Shown here: positions 8,959 through 18,424 of the stretch, piece by piece
Layout of the letters: every line of letters begins with the position of its first letter
Position numbering within the stretch: the stretch's first letter is position 1
NCBI GenBank assembly: GCA_001566745.1
Contig: KQ964598.1
Coordinates: 4,089 to 64,814 of the forward strand
DNA from: Conidiobolus coronatus NRRL 28638
Lineage: Eukaryota; Entomophthoromycota; Entomophthoromycetes; Entomophthorales; Conidiobolaceae
Length of the DNA: 60,726 bases
Reading direction: 5' to 3'
Program-made: the position numbers and the translations under genes
Notes under the pieces: model-generated
What the model was told of the DNA's origin: nothing
What the model saw: only the letters and a program-made list of their open reading frames with translations
The model's database searches: none

Positions 8959-10247
8959 ATCGCCCCAATGTTTCCAATTTCGACAAGTTATGTGTCGCCT
9001 TGTTGTTCCGAAATCGAAGCTGCTCGTTACCATCTGCCCTAGTGATTCTTGTTCGGGATATTCTATGGAGAGATGGTGTGGTGGGCACGATCAATCAACT
9101 TCGCGAGGAGCATTACATTCGACGAATTAAGCGATCCCTCCTACAAATTTACAATCAGGCCTATGTTGCAAAGTTATGTAAAAAGAGCGATAAAACCACA
9201 CATTTGCCCAAACATGTTGGTATCATTATGGATGGCAATCGTCGTTATGCCAAGCAACGCGGACTTTGTATGCCGATGGGTCATCATTTGGGTGGTGAGA
9301 AGCTGTCAGAGATCATTTCGTGGTGGTTGGAACTATCTACACTTTATTGCGCCCCAACTTCTTCTTCTACTTCATTCTCACCAACTTTGGGTCAACGTTC
9401 TATACTACAAGCCGAGAATTTCAAACCCAAGGTGGAGTTTGAGTCAAATTGTAAACGGGCTTCCTCCAGTACCACTCAGCCACTAACACTCGTTGAAACG
9501 CCTCTAATTCCTTCACTGACAGTATGGGCATTTTCCACTGACAATTTCAAACGTTCACCACCTGAACTTCATGAGCTTCTGAATTTATTTAACCAAGAGC
9601 TAACATCCATTCTGATTTCTGGCTATCTCACCCGGCACCGAGTTCGAGTGACTATTTTTGGAGAGAAAAATCTATTGCCAGAGTATTTACGTGAAACAAT
9701 TCACCGAGTCGAAGTGGCCACTCGAGAATATCCGCCCCTCTTCAACTTTCAAATCGCCTTTCCATACGGTGGTAGAGATGAGGTAGCTATGGCTGCGACT
9801 CGCGCTTTACATTCAAAATACCTCAAGCCTTCTTTGGTGGGTTCACCTATATCTTCATACGAAAATAGTACCAAACAAAGCTTCAGAGGCTCACGAAAAA
9901 TATCCAAAGGGAGGCATCGTCGACAGCGACACAAAGCCATGTCCACTATTGACCCATCAAAATGGATTCTGACAGTGGACGATATTTCCCAGCATACTTA
10001 TATCGCTCAGATCTCTGATATTGGCTCATCTTCACCCTATTCTTATATTTTTAACAAAACTACACCCCCTCCTGTAGATTTTATTATTCGAACGAGTAAC
10101 GAGGTGCGATTAAGTGGATTCATGCTTTGGGACAGCGCGTTGGCTGAGTACTGCTTTATGAAATGCTTTTGGCCTGATTTCTCCAAATTAGAGTTCTTTA
10201 ACGCCATAATGGACTTTACCCGGCGTGAAATTCGGTTAGGGGAATAA
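8925..10247 (+). CDS. cis-Prenyltransferase (dehydrodolichyl diphosphate synthase, Rer2-like)
   Basis: Synthesises long-chain polyprenyl diphosphate for dolichol by adding isopentenyl diphosphate to farnesyl diphosphate, normally at the ER. The frame contains GIIMDGNRRYAK with the catalytic Asp of the family, then GHHLGGEKL. After an extended loop comes LTVWAFSTDNFKR, then FNFQIAFPYGGRDEV and finally VDFIIRTSNEVRLSGFMLWD, which stands in for the usual D-L-x-I-R-T-(S/G)-G-E-x-R-x-S-x-F-x-x-W-Q block. Loops of about 60 residues are inserted after the first helix and before the RTSNE block, making it longer than the usual 250-300 residues. The frame opens at GTG with no ATG before the catalytic motif, so the true start or a first exon is unresolved. 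Asn replaces the usual Gly in RTSGE. It is otherwise uninterrupted and probably functional. Confidence 0.75.
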   Translation: MYHKYLNHWLLNRPNVSNFDKLCVALLFRNRSCSLPSALVILVRDILWRDGVVGTINQLREEHYIRRIKRSLLQIYNQAYVAKLCKKSDKTTHLPKHVGIIMDGNRRYAKQRGLCMPMGHHLGGEKLSEIISWWLELSTLYCAPTSSSTSFSPTLGQRSILQAENFKPKVEFESNCKRASSSTTQPLTLVETPLIPSLTVWAFSTDNFKRSPPELHELLNLFNQELTSILISGYLTRHRVRVTIFGEKNLLPEYLRETIHRVEVATREYPPLFNFQIAFPYGGRDEVAMAATRALHSKYLKPSLVGSPISSYENSTKQSFRGSRKISKGRHRRQRHKAMSTIDPSKWILTVDDISQHTYIAQISDIGSSSPYSYIFNKTTPPPVDFIIRTSNEVRLSGFMLWDSALAEYCFMKCFWPDFSKLEFFNAIMDFTRREIRLGE

Positions 10248-10390
10248 CAAAGTCAAAACAACATACAAGAAGTGCTTGAATAACAGCGAAAGGTGCTGAA
10301 AACTCCTCAAGCGTTTTAAACCCACCCATGTTGTTATGAACAATAACTTTACATCCATCAAAAGGCTTGGTAGTTAATTGACGAAACGCA

Positions 10391-10581
10391 GTGGAAGGGT
10401 AACCCTGAAAGCGTTGGAAGCGTAATAGTTGCTATGTGAAGTAAGAGTAATCTGTTGAACAACTGAGTTTTATTGTAAAGCACTTCGGATTGTTTGAGCA
10501 ACTGCTACATTCATGTAGCATATAACGATTTTGAGTACAAAATCTACCGCAACGAACAAAGTGAGGTCGGTACCCTTCCAC
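10391..10581. repeat. Fold-back (inverted-repeat) element
   Basis: The arms gtggaagggtaacc (10391-10404) and ggtacccttccac (10569-10581) are inverted copies differing by one base. Inside are two perfect small hairpins: tgctacat-tc-atgtagca (10503-10520) and gattttg-agta-caaaatc (10527-10544). The second recurs with its left flank at 11061-11078. The size and nested hairpins fit a MITE-like or structured repeat. No target-site duplication was identified. Confidence 0.4.
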
Positions 10582-10599
10582 TAATTATTCCTGTTAAGG

Positions 10600-11180
10600 G
10601 AATTTCTACTCAAAGTTTCTAAAAATTTTGTACTTTCCCCCTAAAAATTCCAAACAAATTCTTTCTCGATATTAAAGTTTTTAAAACTTATATCTAAATT
10701 TACCCCATTAGGTAATTATTGCTGTAACCCTTGCCCCCCTCTTCACCTTCTAGCCATACTTTCTTTTTCCAGTAATTCAGCTATTTTTTTTTGAATTCTC
10801 AGGAATGTCAATATCTCTTACCACATTCTTGCCTTTTTTTATGTGAAGATTGTTTGCCAAGTAAGGGGACCCCGTCGAATTCTTTGAAGAAAAAATTAAG
10901 GGATGACGTCGACTTCACTTTGTTCATTGCGACAACTTCGAGCAAAGTATCCATAAATGGAAACAGAGGAGAAGAATGGGTTTTAAAACGGAAATTGCTA
11001 TAAATAGCAATTATTAGTGTAAGAGTATCCTCCTTGCACTCAGTAACAGCTGCATATAATGATTTTGTGTGCAAAATCAACTTTGGTAAAGTTGCAGTAG
11101 GATAGCGAACAGGGGGCCCCGTGAGCGTTTGCTTTCCTCGATGTTTTATCAACAAAATTTTCTCGAGTTTACCCAAATTT
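10600..11180. other. Intergenic stretch with a repeat-associated hairpin
   Basis: Two overlapping antisense frames exist (10791-11003 plus, 10808-11176 minus, 122 codons), but neither looks like a conserved protein and one must be a shadow. The stretch holds a second copy of the gcatataa-y-gattttg...caaaatc hairpin (11052-11078) and palindromic GGGGACCCC / GGGGGCCCC words at about 10865 and 11115. I interpret it as repeat DNA. Confidence 0.3.
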
Positions 11181-11191
11181 TGGCTAAAGTT

Positions 11192-11968
11192 TTAAAAGTT
11201 GTAGGGTATTAGTCCCATATCGTTATCACAAAACACTTTGAGATTTCCGCACGTGCAAAAAATGATTATGTAGTCGTCATCTTCCTCATTTTTTACTAGA
11301 GGTTCTTCACACACACGCCTCTTTTTAATATATCTATCCACAAGAGTGTTTAGTTTGTCGGCACGTAGCATGCTGTACACATCCATACACACGTCTTTAA
11401 AACGCATGCTATAGTTAAAGAGGTACTTTACAAACTTGTGTTTAGAAGGTATTAAATCAAACAGCACATCTCCAACCCGAACTCCACCAAATGTTTCTTC
11501 TAACAACAAATCTCCATTTAATAGCATAACTCCTTCAGCAACTTCAAGCATTTTGTATTTATCCATTAATTCACTATAGTTATCTACCATGAATATGGTA
11601 CAAAGATGTTGGCCATCAACCTGTCTCCCCGTGAATATGCATTTCTCTTCACAGTCTACAATTGTGACATACCCATCTGTTTGGAAAATATATCCAGCTA
11701 TTCCTCTCGAGAAATATTCTCCGACCTCTTCCATAAACTGATCCTCGTCGTCATCAATACTCGTGGTAATATGACCTTCCACGTAAACATCTCTATCCCC
11801 AAAAATAGAATACATATCTTCGTTAAGATAGGTCCAGTCGTAAAAACAAAGTTGAGGAAATAGCATACAGTTGGAGTTTTCTAAATAATCCAAAACCAAA
11901 TCTGACGATTTCCTATGATTAAGTACATTTTCCCTATCCTCTGTTAAACCTACTATATTTACTTCCAT
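11192..11968 (-). CDS. Orphan acidic protein, virus-like in style
   Basis: An intact 258-codon frame with ATG at 11968. It is rich in Asp, Glu, Val and Tyr, with no signal peptide or membrane segment. A short basic patch (IKKRRVCEE) near residue 215 is followed by an acidic run and a C-terminal pair of cysteines (CTCGNL). I recognise no family. Base composition and residue style (many Asp, Tyr, Val, long charged runs) resemble the viral-type genes at 22.7, 33.4 and 50.6 kb more than the host block. It lies 0.3 kb from the D5-like helicase fragment. This suggests, without proving, that it belongs to the same viral source. Confidence 0.5.
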   Translation of the reverse strand: MEVNIVGLTEDRENVLNHRKSSDLVLDYLENSNCMLFPQLCFYDWTYLNEDMYSIFGDRDVYVEGHITTSIDDDEDQFMEEVGEYFSRGIAGYIFQTDGYVTIVDCEEKCIFTGRQVDGQHLCTIFMVDNYSELMDKYKMLEVAEGVMLLNGDLLLEETFGGVRVGDVLFDLIPSKHKFVKYLFNYSMRFKDVCMDVYSMLRADKLNTLVDRYIKKRRVCEEPLVKNEEDDDYIIIFCTCGNLKVFCDNDMGLIPYNF

Positions 11969-12063
11969 TTATAATTTGTTATACACACATCAAATAACTG
12001 TTTTAAAAATCTTTTCAAATTACTATTTTTTAAAACAAGAAAGCTAATTCTTGAGGATTAACA

Positions 12064-12433
12064 GCAAGCATTAATTCCAAAGAGAGTTTTCTAAACTTCC
12101 ATTGGGATTTGCATCAGATATTTTAGAAAACTACTATGATGTCTTAGGGGATGTTAGTAAGTCTAATGATATTGTTGGAATAACGAGATCTGACAAAGAA
12201 TCTTTTTCTGGTTTCAATATTTGATGGTATTTGGGTGCGGTATTAACTTCTACTAGATTCTAAAAGGCACTGCTCTTACGGTTGATACACGTAAGGCGTA
12301 TTTTGCTGAAGAACCTGTAAACATTGGAACACTCAAAGAGATGGCTGGTAACGATACTATATACACCAGAGGACTCCACAGTTCGCCTAAGACTATCAAT
12401 GTCAAATGTAAGTTGAAGCCTGTGTCATTCTGA
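12064..12433 (+). pseudogene. D5-type viral primase-helicase (SF3) fragment
   Basis: The frame from 12257 to TGA 12431 gives VDTRKAYFAEEPVNIGTLKE followed by MAGNDTIYTRGLHSSP. In NCLDV D5 and plasmid/phage P4-type helicases, the segment after Walker B reads as an acidic 'EP' stretch, then K-E-L-(T/S)-G-x-D-x-(I/L)-x-(A/T)-R and a hydrophobic turn; the match is clear. The Walker A region and the primase domain are absent. Positions 12064-12220 in another frame are also open and protein-like. The C-N-N block expected next appears only on the opposite strand (about 12430-12530), hinting at a local inversion. Function is lost in this copy. Confidence 0.5.
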
Positions 12434-12627
12434 AAAGAGATCAGGACTTTTAAAAATCTTAGATAAATTGTACCAGGAATGTGTTGATCCCCCCACTTCA
12501 TAGAACAGTTGTTACAAGCAAGCATGTTAATAAAGGTCTCTGGCCATTGAAGTCTCGAATCATTATAGTAGTCAAGGTACCCAACTCCGGCTCATTTTTA
12601 AATGATGTACAATCAGTAATGTTTTAA

Positions 12628-12924
12628 TCATACACTTTTCTCATAAAAGCATTTATACCCTTAGGTCCAATATCTGCTCAATCAAAATATCCTCAACGCT
12701 ATATTGAAATAGGCTTCTTAACTTACAAACAACGAGATTTTGCCCTTAATTCAACATTCACCTTAGGAGGAATACAATTAAATCCAACGATTACTCAAGA
12801 TAATCAACACACATCCCCAAATAAATACGCATCAACACCAGAACAATATGCTAACGCAAACCTTAAAAAAAGAACAAAATTAAGACACTATTTGACTACA
12901 TTACCGGAAAACTGGATATCTTAG
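12628..12924 (+). pseudogene. Coding remnant, unidentified
   Basis: A 98-codon open stretch without an initiating Met, ending at TAG 12922. It is Thr/Asn/Gln/Tyr-rich in the middle with KRTKLRHYLTTLPENW near the end. Further protein-like pieces follow on the plus strand to about 13080 in other frames. Family unknown. Confidence 0.25.
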
Positions 12925-13163
12925 CATTACAAGCGCAAAATCACTTGATAACCAAGGAAGAATATCCGAAATACATATCAAATACGATAATTTATATATA
13001 CCACCAAAGATCCCTACCTGCAAGCTTTACTAGAAATATCCAAAACATATCCTTCACAAGAATCGATTATATATTTAAAACCATAAAGTTGACACACATA
13101 ATATTGGATCATTCTACAAGCATAGTACTATTCACAGACCATCGAATAATAAACATCAAATCA

Positions 13164-13574
13164 TTTTTTATAGCCCATACTTTGAATATATTCAATTATT
13201 TCTCTATATGGCATTGGATCAGAGTGACAATTATGGAATATACGTCTGTCTGTATCAGCAGTTAAAGCCGTAACAATAGATTTACTTGCAAAATCAATTG
13301 GCGTAAAGTCTACTTTCCACTGTATATCGATTGCTTTGTTTAAAAGAATAAACGAACGAATCATACCATAAAATGCATTCTCTTTAATATTCTCTTGAAA
13401 TTGTCCGTTTTTAGTCGATCCTGAAGTTACCCATTCTGTATAAATATTATTTTGCAAATCAGTTGTATTACGATTTTCAGGTGTAAATGAAACCCATTTA
13501 TTTTCAAGACTTAAATCTTCTGTTATAGCTAAGGTAGAAATATGCTGGTATTGTATGTTTTCATTAAAAATCAA
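13164..13574 (-). pseudogene. NRPS-type thioester reductase domain fragment
   Basis: Minus-strand codons read YQHISTLAI at the start, then NGQFQENIKENAFYGMIRSF, then VDFTPIDFASKSIV and RIFHNCHSDPMPYREII. This is the order of conserved blocks in the C-terminal reductase (short-chain dehydrogenase type) of nonribosomal peptide synthetases and Lys2: the (V/I)ST strand, the GQFQxNxxENAF block, the (F/V)-x-PxD block and the (F/Y)Hxx(N/H) strand. The NADPH-binding N-terminus and the catalytic Y-x-x-x-K region are missing, and the 5' end has no ATG. The GQFQ...ENAF wording is more like bacterial synthetases than Lys2, so a bacterial donor is possible. Confidence 0.5.
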
Positions 13575-13618
13575 GTAGATCTAGCATATTTATTGTACCC
13601 GTTATATTATTAGCTTGT

Positions 13619-13822
13619 GTTATGGGACCAGAAACAGAGTATTATAGAAGGAAAAGGATGCTGATTGTTATATAGGGAATAAATTTAGCAATCCAATTAC
13701 AAAATCTAATGAGTGCCCATGTACAGAAGATGATTATGAATGTGATTACGAGTTTATTGAGGATAAAGATGGAAAGTGTGTAATAAAAGGTAAAACTTTA
13801 TTCCTAGGGAATCTTGCTTAAA
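13619..13822 (+). pseudogene. Vps10/sortilin receptor fragment
   Basis: Plus-strand codons with one frameshift give MGPETEYYRR and then KDADCYIGNKF, NECPCTEDDYECDYEFI and KDGKCV. This is the C-terminal Cys-rich module of Vps10 sorting receptors (C-x-C-T-x-x-D-(F/Y)-E-C-D-x-x-(F/Y)). Vps10 carries vacuolar hydrolases from Golgi to endosome. Only about 65 residues of a protein of some 1,400 remain. Downstream frames to 14040 may be later parts of the same gene. Confidence 0.6.
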
Positions 13823-13830
13823 TGTTAAAA

Positions 13831-14720
13831 AACCATGTAATATGGATAGCAAAGAGTCAAAAATTATGGATGAGCCTGTTGAAAAAGATTGCTCAGAAGG
13901 AATTCAGCAAGGAAATGGAACAATTGCTCAAATTTACAATGTTAGAAGCCAAATGAAGCACAACATTCTTAATCACTTTTACTTTGGTTCAAGTGAAGCT
14001 TTTAATTTTGACTCATAATAAATGAATTAAAGGCGCTACATATTGACTACCCACTAACTGGTGTAAAATACTTATTTTGTCAAATATATGATACTCAGAG
14101 CCTAAAGTGGACATAGCCTTGCGGGCTTTCTGATAAAATGGGGCCTACAGTTTGAATAAGAGGGAAAGCTTTCTATGGTAGACAATAGCGATGAAATATT
14201 TTTGGAGAATTGTATTGATGCTGGCCCCAATTCACACAACTCCGAATCAATTGGAAGCAAAAGCAAGTATATACGATCCTAGTGGTACCCTGTCAAAAAA
14301 AGCAGGGGTTGAGCCAAATTTAGAAGTGTACTATGTAAGTTTGAAAAGTATAATTATTTATGTCTGACAAAGCTACTCAACACGATAATAACAAGGCTAT
14401 GCCGAGGCTACAAGAAAAGTAGTTAAGAAGCCTACCAAGACTATAAACAAGGACACTACTAAATCAAACATTAAAGAGACATTGTATGAAAAGGGTAGTA
14501 GCTCAGACGATGGTAAAGAATATTGGGCATCAGGTGCAGAAGGACAAGGTCAGAATAAGCTAGGCATTATATTACTTATTATTTCTCAATACTTGCGAGA
14601 TTAGCAGTGGGCACTCTCCCAACCCCGTAGCCATTCACAAACACTTATTCGTCAATGTCAGGTGGTACCCAATCTGTTAAAAAATCTTCTATCTACCTCT
14701 TTGACTAGCCGAAGAGATTT
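13831..14720. other. Decayed DNA with short coding traces
   Basis: Short protein-like runs occur in changing plus-strand frames (for example 14210-14330 and 14450-14600) but none exceeds 50 codons or shows a motif. No RNA gene seen. Confidence 0.3.
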
Positions 14721-14739
14721 TTCTATGTCCTATGGAATG

Positions 14740-15222
14740 TAAACAAAGCCATCCTTGGTAATATAAGGCTCTAGTAAAGGGTGAACTAGATTATTTACCA
14801 ACCATAGAACTAGATCGAGATCCAAACTATTCTTTATTAGTGGATGATAAAAACCCCAACGCCCACTGGAAGTGTCAAGGCTGCAACTATAATTGGACTT
14901 GCAGTGCACAGACATGTCCATCGTCTGAAATCGTTTTGTGAAAAATAGATGTTTTAACCACATTGGCTTGTTTGATTTTGACACACACTATGAACTTCCA
15001 ATTCCATCCAAAGACATCTGTTTATTAATCAAGGAGATTAACCCTGATAATCTTTTCTTTGCGTAAGTATTATCCTCCGGATCTACAATATGCAGAAGAT
15101 CATGTGGTTAACACAGGTATAATAGATATAAAAGTAACCATCACCGTCAACCTCGAAGAGCTAGTGTATCATGAAGCACCTTTTATAACATGGAATGATG
15201 AGATCGACAAGGTTTACTTTTA
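14740..15222 (+). pseudogene. Broken gene with a zinc-ribbon-like segment
   Basis: The plus strand reads LDRDPNYSLLVDDKNPNAHW followed by KCQGCNYNWTCSAQTCP (14790-14930), a C-x2-C plus later cysteines that could bind zinc. It continues in other frames as FDFDTHYELPIPSKDICLLI (14972-15062) and TITVNLEELVYHEAPFITW (15130-15222). A GTAAGTATT near 15062 resembles a 5' splice site, but no acceptor restores the frame. Family unknown. Confidence 0.3.
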
Positions 15223-15239
15223 AAAATATTCAACAATAG

Positions 15240-16750
15240 TTCCTCGGTATTCTTGGAGTGTTTCTGTGGGTTGATCCGGAACTCGTCAAGATGGCTCTCG
15301 GTTCTTAGGTTTAAAATGGTGTGCCTTGACTTCTAATTGGGAAGGGAGCAAAATGGATTTGTATGCATATCTAGCCGCATTTTTGAAGAGGGGTATATAC
15401 TAAATGTAGTTTAGTGATTTAACCTATAATTTAGCAATACAACTAAATCCATAGAGCTCAAGCTTGTTTGCACCACAAACTAGGTTTGATTAGCGAAACC
15501 ACAGAGATATTACATATGTTTGAACAGTGATGTGTAAGTGCGCAGCTACGCCTCCAATTGATTAAAATTTAAATAGCTGTCTATTTAATGTACAAATAAA
15601 GTGCTACCGCCGAGCCATTCCAAGTGAAAGATTACCAGTGTTATCCTTTAGCACCCATAACCAACACTGCTTGCTTAACCCTTCATTTAAAAGTCTTCTG
15701 AATTGAAGACGAATTATACAGAGTCAACTAGCATTCAAACTTGCAATTGCAACCAATCTACACTGATTGATACTCAAATCCAAGTACTTTAATAAAAGAT
15801 TGGCAAGACGTTTAGTAGCATTTACGTTCATGAGCATAACCACTATCCTTCTAGATATTTCAGGTCTACAGTAAAATGAAACACACAATAAACAATGTTA
15901 CGTATGCGAAATCGTGAACTCCGATCACTTTGAGATAAAGATAAAGATGTTCAGAGTTAGGACATCTCATTAATCTTTACCTCTTCGGTAAATTGACTGA
16001 AGTATCTAAACCTCAATTATTAAACTTTAGTTCACCTACTTCAAAGTAATCAGCAAGCAACATCAAAAATCTTTGTGCACGTTTCGTGTCTGACACACCT
16101 GGAAGAGAACAATAAGAAAATGTATTGGAAGGCGATCAACAAACTTAGTGCGATTGTAGACTTCATGCTAAGGATGCTATTATTTTCTATCAAAGAATTG
16201 ACCATCTCCGGACATAACTGTAAATGTGTATTTAACTGAGATATAGTTAAAAATCTAGATCAACGATCGAATATACCCGTTGCTGATAACTATCCACTGA
16301 CTCATAAAGTAGATATGTTTGAATTTATAATGCCAAACAAGATAGCTAAAACTAACATAGTAACAAACGCTTAAACAATATCAAAAAAAGCAATAGAATC
16401 AAATTGCATGTCTAGAGGTAATGGTACTTTCCATTTATCTTTGCTGGAAAAATTGTATTACTCCATCTCCACGCGTCAATTTGTTTCTTTGTGATATTTC
16501 TTCTTGTTTCTATTGAAACTCTCGCAATCAAGGATTAAGGCTAATTTGGCTTTATAATTCGCCAATCTTTCATACGATATTATACTCATTACACTTAAAG
16601 TTAAAGTAGGCACGGCGATAATCGCACAAACGTTTTGCGTAATGTATAACCCAAGAATGCCAGTAATGCTATGAGGGAATCGGATAAAGCAACCAAGGCT
16701 ATCATGGATAACGGATAATCGGTATTAGCCATTAGATGGAATGACTTAAA
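15240..16750. other. Decayed region, fragments only
   Basis: Short minus-strand runs such as SDTKRAQRFLMLLADYF (about 16100-16030) and RRIVVMLMNVNATKRLANLL (about 15870-15800) suggest remnants of helical-repeat host proteins, but I cannot name them. Otherwise nothing is seen. Confidence 0.3.
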
Positions 16751-16759
16751 TTCATTTCT

Positions 16760-17200
16760 ATGTATCACTCGTGGGTAACGGTTGCAGATTTGTAAAGTAA
16801 TAATCCGATGAAGCATCGTGCAAACTCACGACGGTCGCTTTGCTCTATTAAATCAAATATTTTCGAACGTTTCATAATTAAGCGCTCGCATCGGGCTATA
16901 TTCATAAGGTTTTGATTCAACCCATATGTGTATTGTCCTTTTACGACATTGATTTATATGCAATATAGCCCCATCGTTTTTTACATTGCCTTGTATCGAT
17001 CTTAAAATAGTTATAGGCATATTTTCATGACGTGACACAAAGTCCCAGCTAGGTGGAGATTTATTATCCAAATCGGTAACTTGGAGGAATAAGCGGCATA
17101 TGGCTCTCGAAAGTGCATTGGTAGCCGATTCCGTTTCGGCTTCATTAGAAGTGTGGGATAGATCCGAATCGTGGCTTCGACGTCTATCGACAACACCCAT
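16760..17200 (-). pseudogene. Decayed fungal protein, possibly FunK1-type kinase region
   Basis: Minus-strand codons from about 17200 give KNDGAILHINQCRKRTIHIW and then, in a second frame, LIEQSDRREFARCFIGLLLY. The order 'DGA - W-x-x-(V/I)-E-x-K - R-R-x-F-x-x-(G/F)-x-x-L' resembles the segment before the kinase core in fungal-specific FunK1 proteins. It ends in multiple stops. The assignment is weak. Confidence 0.25.
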
Positions 17201-17346
17201 CAGTGTGTCTATGCAAGATGCGATGCTAACAAAAATATTTCCACTATTTATACGATATTTGGTAATTCAGCAAAAATCTCTTTATTTGGGAATAATAGGA
17301 GAAAGAGTTAAAAAAATTAAAACATTTGTTAAAAAACAAAGTGGAA

Positions 17347-18174
17347 ATGTCAAAAAGAATTAAAAAAGAAATAGATTACGAGGAGAAGGAAGTTTCAGAG
17401 AATTTTCTCGAAATACCACAAGATACCAGTGATTGGGAAGAGAGACATGTAAATTTTTTCAAAGTTAAATTCGAAAGCTTTAATGACAACTTAAGTTTAA
17501 GCAAGTTAGATAGTAACTATAAAGAATTAATTCTCGATGGGTGGAATAAAGATGAGATAGAACATAAAGATTTTTCACCATTAAATACCATTCAAAGAAG
17601 TATTGTTAAGATACTAAGAAATATATTGATAATGCAGAAGACTAGTGCCAATAAAGAAGTAGAAGTAAATGCCTTTATTAATTCTTTATTTAATAAATTA
17701 GGGTTCAATGACGACCCATATTTAATGTATGCTGGGTATAAATATTCTGTAATTATTAAGAAAAAAGAGTATAAATCGAAGCCTGACTTTGTTATACTTA
17801 AAGATAATATTTTGACAATAATAATAGAGGATAAGCATAAACATTATGCTGGCATATTAAACAGTTGGGGGGAATATCAAGTTATTGGAGAAATAATTAT
17901 TTGTGCATATCACACAATTAGTAGTAAAAATATAGTTAAGCCGGTGGTTATCTACGCAGTCAAAGTGGTTGGTACGCTATTTACTTTCTATAAAACAGAA
18001 CTATCTGCAGAATATATGGTTCAAATTTATAACTCGAAACCAAAAGATAATTTAATAGTTAAACGTTATCCTCCGCAAGGTAGATTTGACAATATCAATG
18101 CTTTAGACTTTTGCTCCTCAGGAGACAGACTTGAGATTCTCAAAATGCTTAAATCTCTTCAAGGAGCCGGATAG
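17347..18174 (+). CDS. PD-(D/E)XK nuclease-like protein, intact family member
   Basis: ATG at 17347 (an upstream in-frame TTG is unlikely to be used) gives 275 codons. Residues 1-100 form an acidic helical region with TSDWEERHVNFFKVKF, probably a family-specific N-terminal domain. The centre contains KSKPDFVILKD and then ILTIIIEDKHKH: Asp in 'PDF' plus E-D-K on the next strand is the PD-(D/E)XK active site, with the first catalytic Glu probably in NKEVEVNAFI. The C-terminal part (PVVIYAVKVVG, LIVKRYPPQGRFD, ALDFC) is conserved in a decayed copy at 19.8-20.5 kb on the opposite strand. Such standalone domains occur in Crinkler-like and transposon-associated fungal families. Activity is inferred from the motif. 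Confidence 0.55.
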   Translation: MSKRIKKEIDYEEKEVSENFLEIPQDTSDWEERHVNFFKVKFESFNDNLSLSKLDSNYKELILDGWNKDEIEHKDFSPLNTIQRSIVKILRNILIMQKTSANKEVEVNAFINSLFNKLGFNDDPYLMYAGYKYSVIIKKKEYKSKPDFVILKDNILTIIIEDKHKHYAGILNSWGEYQVIGEIIICAYHTISSKNIVKPVVIYAVKVVGTLFTFYKTELSAEYMVQIYNSKPKDNLIVKRYPPQGRFDNINALDFCSSGDRLEILKMLKSLQGAG

Positions 18175-18350
18175 TCGTTGCACTCCTGAGAAAACTCGAT
18201 GTACCCAAGATAAGTATTGGGCCTTACCTAATTAGAAGTTTTTAAAATAATTCATCAAATTGGCAAAACCCATTAAGAACTGAGTAAACGGTATATCCAT
18301 GGTGGAAATCGCAGTATCAGAAAGGATGTACTCATGATAAGACGAAATTG

Positions 18351-18402
18351 TTAAATAATAATTAAATCTAAATTTAAATAATAATTAAATCTAAATTTAA
18401 AT
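18351..18402. repeat. 23-bp direct tandem duplication
   Basis: The unit ttaaataataattaaatcta(aat) occurs twice in tandem (18351-18373 and 18374-18396), followed by six bases of a third copy. It lies just upstream of the ORF at 18425. Confidence 0.8.
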
Positions 18403-18424
18403 TGAAGTTATTTATGATTAATAC

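Noticed and set aside
10791-11176. Overlapping 70- and 122-codon ORFs as genes
   Set aside because: They are antisense to each other, show no motif and include the repeat-associated hairpin; likely chance frames in repeat DNA.
15062-15116. A GTAAGTATT...ACACAG stretch as a 54-bp intron in the broken zinc-ribbon-like gene
   Set aside because: The splice-site consensus is good, but splicing it out does not join the two protein-like frames.
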